Shown: piece by piece, positions 33,327-39,550 of the stretch
Layout: each line of letters begins with the position of its first letter
Numbering within the stretch: position 1 is the first letter of the stretch
DNA from: TWA4 sp964613155
Lineage (GTDB): Bacteria > Bacillota > Clostridia > Lachnospirales > Lachnospiraceae
Assembly (NCBI GenBank): GCA_964613155.1
Contig: CAZTHP010000014.1
Coordinates: forward strand, 1 to 39,550
DNA length: 39,550 nucleotides
Direction of reading: 5' to 3'
Position numbers and translations under genes: made by a program
Notes under the pieces: generated by a model
Seen by the model: only the letters and a program-made list of their open reading frames with translations
Database searches by the model: none
What the model was told of the DNA's origin: nothing

Positions 33327-34070
33327 CTACTGCTCTTTCAGTTCTTTCATATAAACCAAATTTCCCGTCAGAGATGTGCTGTATTTCCTAGTATACTCCA
33401 TATACTCTTTTTTCTTAATATAATACTCTTTCCCCCACGAAGAAACCCGGATCCAGCATTCATTCATTGCTGTGATCGTAACAAAATGCCCCTTTACACC
33501 ACAGGCATATTCATAACTTCCGTCGCGGCCTTTCACATAAAATGCCAGCCGATGCTGTGTCCATGGAAATGGAAAGTTCACGCCAATTCCCAGAATAACG
33601 GGAATATCCTTCTCTAACATCTCCTGCACACAATCCCAAAAATGAAACTTACGAACGCCCCAGTAAGCCCTCAACGGAATTTTATACTTTCGAAAATAGC
33701 GATTCAATCCTCCGGTTACAAAACAGCCGGGCATCCCCAAATAGGGAACCACTGTAAAATACTTCCGATGAAATTGCTCTGCTAAATAACGATAATCCTC
33801 CTCACGTATCACATTGTGAAGCGTCTTCATTGAAATCGAACCCTCTGACCGCGTATTTTCCAAGGCAGGCTGAATCGAAATATCCTTCATAAATTCTGTT
33901 CGACATCCACTTCGATACATGCTCAAATAAATCAGCACATTCGTGCTGCATATCACACCGCATCCACTTTTTTTCATATATCCAGACTCAAACCAAGCTT
34001 GATTCCCTCCATAGGAAACAATTCCACCTCTGCGTACCGTTAAAAAAGGATGCTGCAAATTGCTTTTCAT
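33327..34070 (-). CDS. Cytosolic C39-like (papain-fold) protein of unknown role
   Basis: 247 residues, no signal peptide or membrane helix. An N-terminal SGCGVICSTNVLIYL (C37) resembles the catalytic-Cys segment GCGPTSLAMVL of C39-like peptidases. Later GVKGHFVTITAMN (H195) and WIRVSSWGKEYYIKKKEY (about 206-223) resemble the His strand and the D/N-P-W-G segment, although serine replaces the usual acidic or amide residue (VSSWG). PVILGIGVNFPFPW matches the family's middle strand. It may be a peptidase, a transglutaminase-like enzyme or an inactive binder. It stands alone upstream of the EamA gene by about 200 bp and starts at 34070. Confidence 0.6.
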   Translation of the reverse strand: MKSNLQHPFLTVRRGGIVSYGGNQAWFESGYMKKSGCGVICSTNVLIYLSMYRSGCRTEFMKDISIQPALENTRSEGSISMKTLHNVIREEDYRYLAEQFHRKYFTVVPYLGMPGCFVTGGLNRYFRKYKIPLRAYWGVRKFHFWDCVQEMLEKDIPVILGIGVNFPFPWTQHRLAFYVKGRDGSYEYACGVKGHFVTITAMNECWIRVSSWGKEYYIKKKEYMEYTRKYSTSLTGNLVYMKELKEQ

Positions 34071-34447
34071 CGCTCATCCGTCCTTTCAATCCTTTTTTAT
34101 CAATTTTTATCAATCTTTTCTATCACTCAGATCACGTGTTTTATTATATTTTTTGAGCAAGTCACCTATGAAAAACCGGCTTTTTCTATCACTCGCTCAC
34201 GTGTTTTGTTACTTTAGTTTATCACACTTCCCGGTTCAACTCAACTTTGTTTTACAAAAGTTTCAAAACTATTTTATAACTATATTATCTTTTCTATTAA
34301 TAAGTTTATTTCAAACAATTTTTATAGTATACTTGAACTAATACCAAATCTGCATCAGGACTTACAAATAGAGTCCTGCATACGATACTTCTACCTGCAA
34401 AGAAGCTGCTGAGCAGCTTCTCTGTATCAAAAAAGGAGGATAATTTT
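34071..34447 (+). promoter_or_regulatory. Leader of the XRE gene with hairpin and 21-bp palindrome
   Basis: A possible promoter has -10 TATACT near 34328-34333 with a weak TTTATT -35 17 nt upstream. The leader holds AGGACT/AGTCCT (34357-34362 with 34372-34377) and a near-perfect palindrome AGAAGCTGCT-g-AGCAGCTTCT (34401-34421), ending about 13 nt before GGAGG. The palindrome is a good candidate operator for autoregulation by the XRE protein. Bases 34071-34300 are AT-rich with no gene; TCTATCACTC followed by a shared ACGTGTTTT occurs twice near 34125 and 34186. Confidence 0.5.
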
Positions 34448-34783
34448 ATGGAAGAATTCAGCAATGAAAATCTGGGAAAAAGAATCAAAGAACTTCGTAT
34501 CAAAATGGGACTAACACAGTATCAAGTTGCTCAGGAGCTTCAGGTCACTCCCGGATATATCAGCAACGTGGAAAATAATCGTACCGCCATGTCCCTGCGT
34601 ATTCTTACTTATTACGCAAAACTGGTTGGAATTTCTCTGGATTCTCTGGTTGGCCGCGTAGAACCTTCTTATGAAAAAACTGCACTGGATAACGAACTTC
34701 TGGAAAAACTGTCCAAACTTGATACCCTCCAGAAAAAGAAAATTTTAAAAACCATGGAGATTTGGGAACAAACCGATCTCTAA
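34448..34783 (+). CDS. XRE-family HTH transcriptional regulator
   Basis: 111 residues. The HTH_3 domain spans about 9-63: LGKRIKELRIKMGLTQYQVAQELQVTPGYISNVENNRTAMSLRILTYYAKLV is the opening region, with the recognition helix around VTPGYISNVENN. The rest is a short helical tail (LDNELLEKLSKLDTLQKKKILKTMEIWEQ) that probably dimerises. AGGAGG lies 9 nt before the ATG. It is a monocistronic unit closed by an elaborate terminator; targets are unknown. Confidence 0.92.
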   Translation: MEEFSNENLGKRIKELRIKMGLTQYQVAQELQVTPGYISNVENNRTAMSLRILTYYAKLVGISLDSLVGRVEPSYEKTALDNELLEKLSKLDTLQKKKILKTMEIWEQTDL

Positions 34784-34800
34784 TTCCATATTCAAACCTT

Positions 34801-34877
34801 AGAGTAATGCAAGGCTTTTTCAAACTGCCATCGGCAGATAAAAGCCTCCTGAACAGGAACTGCATTACTCTTTTTTT
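34801..34877 (+). terminator. Three-tier nested terminator after the XRE gene
   Basis: The outer stem AGAGTAATGCA/TGCATTACTCT (34801-34811 with 34861-34871) encloses AGGCTTT/AAAGCCT (34812-34818 with 34841-34847) and CTGCC/GGCAG (34825-34829 with 34833-34837). It is followed by seven T. Bases 34878-34980 beyond hold no gene. Confidence 0.88.
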
Positions 34878-34980
34878 CGCTTCCTATTTCTTTGATATTC
34901 TCATAGGTGAACTACATCGGCAATTGAATTACCGAAGATTCCCGCTTTCTATCTTAAATCAAGGGATTTTACGAGATATT

Positions 34981-35081
34981 GAATATTAAGTCCCTTCTAT
35001 AATATCGAATCATACGCACCTTTTATACATTGAATCATAAACACCTTTTATACATTAAATCATAAGTACCTTCTATATTCT
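34981..35081. repeat. 25-26-bp tandem repeat, four units
   Basis: Units start at 34981, 35007, 35032 and 35057. The consensus begins GAATCATAAACACCTTTTAT and ends ACATT; the first unit is most diverged. The region from 35082 to the promoter at 35334 has no gene and no other clear structure. Confidence 0.85.
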
Positions 35082-35333
35082 GATAAGATTCATCTGCAAT
35101 CTGCATGAATTTTAGTAATTCTGGATATTCTTATAGTGATTTCCTTACCAATACCAGTGTAATCGGTGAAATCCCCCTGCAAAATCACCATCGAATCCCT
35201 GTTTCATGATTAAAACGATTGCATTCCAGCAAAAGAAACGTACCAAACGAACCATGAACCATCATTTGCAAAACGATCAGAAAAATCCCGAAAAAACATT
35301 TGGAAAATTTTTGAATTTTTTTGCAAAAAGTAC

Positions 35334-35362
35334 TTGCATTGATCGGGTTCTCATGCTATAAT
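35334..35362 (+). promoter_or_regulatory. Promoter of the flavodiiron fusion gene
   Basis: -35 TTGCAT (35334-35339), 17-nt spacer, perfect -10 TATAAT (35357-35362). The leader is about 115 nt. Confidence 0.87.
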
Positions 35363-35483
35363 GTGGACAAGATTAATCCAGTATAAAAATCAACTGAAAC
35401 AAAACCGGTTCCTGTACAGTTCTTAGGAAAACAAATACTTGATATATGACGACAATAATCTTAAAGAAAAAGGAGAGACTCGT

Positions 35484-37277
35484 ATGAACAAAAACATTAC
35501 AAACGACATTCGCTACGTAGGTGTAAACGATCACAATGTAGACCTGTTCGAAGGACAGTATGTAGTAAAGAACGGAATGGCTTATAACTCTTATGTTATC
35601 ATGGATGAAAAGATTGCCGTTATGGATACGGTTGATGCGAATTTCACACACGAATGGCTTGACAACATTCAGGAAACAATCGGCACACGCCGCCCTGATT
35701 ATCTGATCGTACAGCATATGGAACCTGACCACGCTGCTAATATTGCAAACTTTATGAACGCTTATGCAGATACCACGATCGTTTCTTCTGAAAAAGCATT
35801 TGTCATGATGAAACAGTTCTTTGGTACAGATTTTGCAGACAGACAGATTGTTGTAAAAGAAGGCGATACCCTTTGCCTGGGCAAACATACTTTAGCATTC
35901 GTAGCTGCTCCTATGGTACACTGGCCGGAAGTAATCGTTACCTATGATACCTGTGATAAAGTTCTCTTTTCCGCTGATGGATTTGGTAAATTCGGTGCTC
36001 TCGATGTAGAAGAAGATTGGGCAGATGAAGCACGCCGCTACTACATCGGTATCGTTGGCAAGTACGGCAAACAGGTTCAGAACCTGCTGAAAAAAGCTGC
36101 TGGACTGGATATTCAGATCATTTGCCCGCTGCACGGTCCTGTTTTAACAGAAAACCTAGGTTACTATCTGAACCTTTACAACACCTGGTCCTCTTACTCC
36201 GTTGAAACAGAAGGTATCGTACTGGCTTACACCTCCGTTTACGGTCACACCAAAAAAGCAGTAGAAATCCTGGCTGAAAAACTTCGCAACAAAGGATGTC
36301 CGAATGTAATCGTTCACGACCTGGCTCGCTGCGATATGGCAAAAGCTGTAGAAGATGCATTCCGTTACAGCAAGCTGGTTCTGGCAACTACCACTTACAA
36401 CGCTGGTATTTTCCCGTTCATGCGTGACTTTATCGAACATTTAACAGAGCGCGATTATCAGAATCGTACCGTTGCTTTCATTGAAAATGGCAGCTGGGCT
36501 CCTTTAGCAGCAAAAGTGATGACTAAGATGTTTGAAGGCAGCAAGAAACTGACCTTTGCTAAGAATACCGTTCGTATCTTATCTGCATTGAACGAAGAAA
36601 GCAGCAACCAGTTAGAATCTCTGGCAGATGAACTTTGCCGTGACTATGTTGCACAGAGCGATCATGCCAATAAAAATGATCTGTCTGCACTTTTCAACAT
36701 CGGCTATGGTCTGTATGTTGTAACTTCCAATGACGGCAAGAGAGACAACGGTCTGATCGTAAATACCGTAGTTCAGCTGACCGATTCTCCGAATCGTGTT
36801 GCTGTAGCAATCAATAAAGCAAATTATTCACACCATGTGATCAAACAGACTGGTGTTATGAATGTCAACTGTCTGTCTGTTGATGCACCGTTCAGCGTAT
36901 TTGAAAACTTTGGTTTTGCCAGCGGACGAAACGTTGATAAATTTGCAGGATGGGATGTGCTCCGCGCGGATAACAACATCGCTTTCCTTCCCAGATACAT
37001 CAATTCCTTCATGTCTCTGAAAGTAGAACAGTATCTGGATTTCGATACACACGGATTATTCATCTGCAGCGTTACCGAAGCACGCGTGATTTCTTCCGTT
37101 GAAACGATGACTTACACCTACTATCAGAACCATGTAAAACCGAAACCGGATACCGAAGGTAAAAAAGGATTTGTTTGTAAAGTATGTGGTTTCATCTACG
37201 AAGGCGAAGAACTTCCCGATGATTATATCTGCCCTCTGTGCAAACACGGTGTAGCAGACTTCGAACCCATCGGATAA
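35484..37277 (+). CDS. Flavodiiron protein fused to flavin reductase and rubredoxin
   Basis: 597 residues from the ATG at 35484, with AGGAGA upstream; an in-frame ATG at 35439 lacks a site. Residues 1-245 are the beta-lactamase-like diiron domain with ligands H78-x-E80-x-D82-H83 (HMEPDH), H146 (MVHWPE), D165 and H217 (CPLHGP). Residues about 246-390 are the flavodoxin domain (IVLAYTSVYGHTKKAVEI; ATTTYNAGIFPFM). Residues about 405-550 are a flavin-reductase domain (GYGLYVVTSNDGKRDNGLIVNTVVQLT region). The last 45 residues are a short-spacing rubredoxin (CKVCGFIYEGEELPDDYICPLC). Flavodiiron proteins reduce O2 to water and/or NO to N2O in anaerobes; here NAD(P)H could drive the whole chain within one polypeptide. 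It is monocistronic. Confidence 0.94.
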   Translation: MNKNITNDIRYVGVNDHNVDLFEGQYVVKNGMAYNSYVIMDEKIAVMDTVDANFTHEWLDNIQETIGTRRPDYLIVQHMEPDHAANIANFMNAYADTTIVSSEKAFVMMKQFFGTDFADRQIVVKEGDTLCLGKHTLAFVAAPMVHWPEVIVTYDTCDKVLFSADGFGKFGALDVEEDWADEARRYYIGIVGKYGKQVQNLLKKAAGLDIQIICPLHGPVLTENLGYYLNLYNTWSSYSVETEGIVLAYTSVYGHTKKAVEILAEKLRNKGCPNVIVHDLARCDMAKAVEDAFRYSKLVLATTTYNAGIFPFMRDFIEHLTERDYQNRTVAFIENGSWAPLAAKVMTKMFEGSKKLTFAKNTVRILSALNEESSNQLESLADELCRDYVAQSDHANKNDLSALFNIGYGLYVVTSNDGKRDNGLIVNTVVQLTDSPNRVAVAINKANYSHHVIKQTGVMNVNCLSVDAPFSVFENFGFASGRNVDKFAGWDVLRADNNIAFLPRYINSFMSLKVEQYLDFDTHGLFICSVTEARVISSVETMTYTYYQNHVKPKPDTEGKKGFVCKVCGFIYEGEELPDDYICPLCKHGVADFEPIG

Positions 37278-37312
37278 TTTTAAATCATTTCTGGTTTCCC
37301 GCCAGAGTCAAA

Positions 37313-37369
37313 AGGAGCGATTGCTCCATAGATTGGATATCTATGGAGCAATCGCTCCTCATATTTTTG
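37313..37369 (+). terminator. Terminator of the flavodiiron fusion gene
   Basis: A perfect 21-bp stem (37313-37333 with 37339-37359, core GGAGCGATTGCTCC) with a 5-nt loop, followed by CATATTTTTG. Confidence 0.92.
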
Positions 37370-37469
37370 TCACTCCATCTCAAGTTTTTCCACCTTCATT
37401 CCTATATTTTGTAGTAGAAACTGACAAAAAAATCCGATAATTTGTGCGTAAATTTTCGTGCAATCTGTC

Positions 37470-37498
37470 TTGTACATAAAATTTAAGTATAGTATAAT
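37470..37498 (+). promoter_or_regulatory. Promoter of the MATE gene
   Basis: -35 TTGTAC (37470-37475), 17-nt spacer, perfect -10 TATAAT (37493-37498), giving a leader of about 80 nt. Confidence 0.86.
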
Positions 37499-37584
37499 AG
37501 TTTGCGTTCTAACAATCTTTCTATGGGATTCGCTTTTAGATATTGCATTTCATCCCGTAGTCTATTTTTGAAGGAGGATTTTCT

Positions 37585-38964
37585 ATGAGTCAAAATGTAC
37601 CTCAGCAGGAAAATAAAATGGGTGTTCAGCCCATTAATAAACTACTGATCTCAATGGCTGTGCCGCTGATGCTGTCCATGCTGGTGCAGGCCTGTTATAA
37701 TATTGTAGACAGCATTTATGTTGCTCAATTAAGTGAAGATGCGCTGAATGCCGTTTCAATGGCATTTCCGATCCAGAATCTGATGATCGCTGTTTGTTCC
37801 GGTACTGGTGTTGGTATCAATGCCCTGCTTTCCCGTTCATTAGGTGAGAAGAATTTTAAAAATGCAAATTCTGCTGCAAATACAGGTATTTTCCTTGCAA
37901 TCTGCAGTTATGTTGTTTTCGCACTGGTGGGTATTTTCGTATCCTATCCTTTTTACATGAGTCAGATCAGCTACAACATGGATATCGTAAATGGTGGTGT
38001 TACCTACCTTCGTATCTGCTGTATCTTCGGATTGGGACTGTTTTTACAGATTACGTTTGAACGCCTTCTGCAAAGTACCGGTTTAACGGTTTATACTATG
38101 ATCATGCAGATGACTGGTGCTGTGATCAATATCGTATTGGATCCGATGTTTATCTTTGGTATTGGACCTTTCCCGAAATTAGGAGTCGCTGGTGCTGCTG
38201 TTGCAACCTGTATCGGTCAGACTGTTGCTGCCATTATGGGTATTTACTTCAATATCCATTTCAATAAAGAAATCCAGCTGCATTTCCAGGATATTTTAAA
38301 GCCTTCTTTAAAAACAATCAAGCGTATTTACGTAGTTGGTGTTCCTTCTATTATTATGGCATCAATCGGCAGTGTTATGTATTACGGTATGAACTTGATC
38401 CTGACTGGATTTAATGCGACTGCCAGTGCTGTTTTTGGTGTTTACTACAAGCTCCAATCCTTCTTCTTTATGCCGGTATTCGGTATGAACAATGCGCTGG
38501 TTCCGATTATGGCATACAACTATGGCGCACAGAAACGCAGCCGTATGATTCACTCGATTAAAAGTGGGCTGGTATTTGCGTTAGTTTTGATGACAATGGG
38601 ACTGCTGGTATTTGAAATTGCTCCTGAGTTCTTATTAAGACTTTTTAACGCAAGTGATACCATGTTAGAAATTGGTGTTCCCGCACTGCGTATGATTGCC
38701 GTTCATTTCCCGATTGCTGCACTTTGTATCGTACTGGGTACTGCATTCCAGGCATTGAGTAAAGCATCTTACAGTGCGATTGTTTCGATGGGAAGACAGT
38801 TGATCGTGCTGCTGCCGGCTGCTTATTTACTGGCAAAATTCGGCGGTTTGTCTGCAATCTGGTGGGCTTTCCCCATCGCAGAGCTGATGAGTTTACTTTT
38901 AACGGTCATCTTCTTCCGCAAAATTTACCGGGAAATCATTTTAAAAGTACCGGATCTAGTTTAA
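37585..38964 (+). CDS. MATE-family multidrug/metabolite efflux transporter
   Basis: 459 residues with about twelve membrane helices, the normal MATE layout. It starts with the typical PINKLLISMAVPLMLSMLVQA and DSIYVAQLSEDALNAVSMAFP, with ALLSRSLGEKNFKNANSAANTG after helix 2. The second half repeats the pattern (YVVGVPSIIMASIGSVMYYGMN, GMNNALVPIMAYNYGAQKRSRM). MATE proteins export cationic compounds or metabolites using Na+ or H+ gradients. GGAGG precedes the ATG. It is a single-gene unit followed by a tandem array and terminator. The substrate cannot be told. Confidence 0.93.
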   Translation: MSQNVPQQENKMGVQPINKLLISMAVPLMLSMLVQACYNIVDSIYVAQLSEDALNAVSMAFPIQNLMIAVCSGTGVGINALLSRSLGEKNFKNANSAANTGIFLAICSYVVFALVGIFVSYPFYMSQISYNMDIVNGGVTYLRICCIFGLGLFLQITFERLLQSTGLTVYTMIMQMTGAVINIVLDPMFIFGIGPFPKLGVAGAAVATCIGQTVAAIMGIYFNIHFNKEIQLHFQDILKPSLKTIKRIYVVGVPSIIMASIGSVMYYGMNLILTGFNATASAVFGVYYKLQSFFFMPVFGMNNALVPIMAYNYGAQKRSRMIHSIKSGLVFALVLMTMGLLVFEIAPEFLLRLFNASDTMLEIGVPALRMIAVHFPIAALCIVLGTAFQALSKASYSAIVSMGRQLIVLLPAAYLLAKFGGLSAIWWAFPIAELMSLLLTVIFFRKIYREIILKVPDLV

Positions 38965-38999
38965 ATCTGCACCACGGATTCATGTAGAACTGTACGTTA

Positions 39000-39213
39000 C
39001 TTGTTTAGACTGATTGATTCACTCATTTAGATTGGCTGTTTCCTTGCGTAGACCGATGGATGTACTCGTTTAAACTGGATGCTTCCTTGTCTAGACCGAT
39101 GGATCACTTGTTTAAGCTAGCTGTTTCCTTGTCTAGGCCGATGGATCACTTGTTTAAGCTGGTTGTTTCCTTGTGTAGACTGATGATTCACTCGTTTAGA
39201 CCGGTAATATTTC
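39000..39213. repeat. 42-43-bp tandem repeat array, five units
   Basis: Units start at 39000, 39043, 39086, 39128 and 39170. Typical unit elements are CTTGTCTAGACCGATGGATC, ACTTGTTTAAGCT and GGCTGTTTCC. The array occupies almost the whole 3' untranslated region between the MATE stop and its terminator, so it would be transcribed with that mRNA. Confidence 0.9.
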
Positions 39214-39230
39214 TTTAAAAATCACGTTTC

Positions 39231-39269
39231 AATAGCCAGATACGTTCAGATGTATCTGGCTATTTTTTT
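39231..39269 (+). terminator. Terminator of the MATE gene
   Basis: A 13-bp perfect stem AATAGCCAGATAC with its complement (39231-39243 and 39252-39264), followed by a run of T (39263-39269). It overlaps the stop codon of the convergent LacI-family gene. Confidence 0.9.
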
Positions 39270-39550
39270 AGAACGAATTCGTCTCTGTTTCGAACTCATA
39301 CATCTTTACACTTTTTCTTGCAACCAAGGTAACTGGTAATTTTACCACCGAACTATTCGTGCCGTCCTTCAATTCCTGCAATTTTTCAATTGCCAAAACA
39401 GCACGCTCGTGATGGTCTTGTTTGACCGATGTCAGCATCGGTACAACCTGGCGGCAAATAGGATTGTCATCAAATCCCACGATAGACAAATCTTCAGGAA
39501 CACGTATGCCATTTTCCTGTAAAAACTGCATCAGATCGACAGCATAATAA
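39268..39550 (-). CDS. C-terminal part of a LacI/GalR-family regulator (cut by window edge)
   Basis: The visible 93 residues continue upstream out of the window (YYAVDLMQFLQENG...). They match the end of the LacI/GalR periplasmic-binding-like effector domain: ENGIRVPEDLSIVGFDDNP is the family signature, then MLTSVKQDHHERAVLAIEKL and the final strand VKLPVTLVARKS. The N-terminal HTH is outside the window. The target sugar or operon is unknown; its stop overlaps the MATE terminator. Confidence 0.9.
   Translation of the reverse strand, partial: YYAVDLMQFLQENGIRVPEDLSIVGFDDNPICRQVVPMLTSVKQDHHERAVLAIEKLQELKDGTNSSVVKLPVTLVARKSVKMYEFETETNSF

Noticed and set aside
35140..35230. Riboswitch-like string GGTGAAATCCCC upstream of the flavodiiron gene
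   Set aside because: Isolated match without paired stems, and it lies upstream of the promoter, so it would not be in the transcript.

Overview
The window looks like a chromosome segment of a low-to-moderate G+C, strictly anaerobic member of the Firmicutes/Clostridia, most likely a gut Lachnospiraceae. The basis is AGGAGG-type ribosome binding sites, canonical TTGnnn-17-TATAAT promoters, a paired GlgC/GlgD glycogen system, a flavodiiron protein fused to flavin reductase and rubredoxin, and wall proteins built from BspA-type leucine-rich, Fn3 and Ig-like repeats. I saw no tRNA, rRNA, insertion sequence, prophage or CRISPR array. Most genes lie on the minus strand.

Region 1 (1-9650) is a cell-surface locus. 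Four minus-strand genes encode a BspA/Fn3 protein, a lipoprotein ending in a DUF4430 (transcobalamin beta-like) domain, an Ig-repeat protein with a C-terminal membrane anchor, and the start of a membrane protein. They diverge from a MoxR ATPase / DUF58 pair. Region 2 (9700-13055) has a membrane-anchored alpha/alpha-toroid (prenyltransferase-like) protein followed by an AraC regulator with an internally duplicated HTH plus effector-domain layout. Upstream of the toroid gene is a strong promoter and a roughly 200-nt leader with mutually exclusive antiterminator and terminator pairings. Toroid and DUF4430 are the two halves of intrinsic factor/transcobalamin, so I propose a split, riboswitch-controlled surface cobalamin-capture system. 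This is the most interesting hypothesis here, and the ligand is not proven.

Region 3 (13090-15200) has a PD-(D/E)XK (Rpn/transposase-type) protein with tandem EG repeats and a YgjV-GNAT fusion. Region 4 (15250-21900) is a nucleoside salvage cluster: punA, guaD, a Crp/Fnr regulator, deoB, nupC and, after a 650-bp structured spacer, deoC. It would import nucleosides, phosphorolyse them, deaminate guanine and convert the pentose to glyceraldehyde-3-phosphate and acetaldehyde. Region 5 (22170-29500) has glgC-glgD, a 37-bp tandem repeat array, a YcxB-like protein, pgi preceded by a 6S-like structured RNA, and an LCP cell-wall polymer transferase.

Region 6 (29700-34070) has metY, a LysR regulator translationally coupled to an EamA exporter, and a cytosolic C39-like protein. 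Region 7 (34400-39550) has an XRE regulator, the flavodiiron fusion, a MATE exporter followed by a 42-43-bp tandem array, and the 3' part of a LacI-family regulator. Several intergenic spacers carry tandem arrays of unrelated period (37, 42-43 and 25 bp) or long perfect hairpins without U-tracts.
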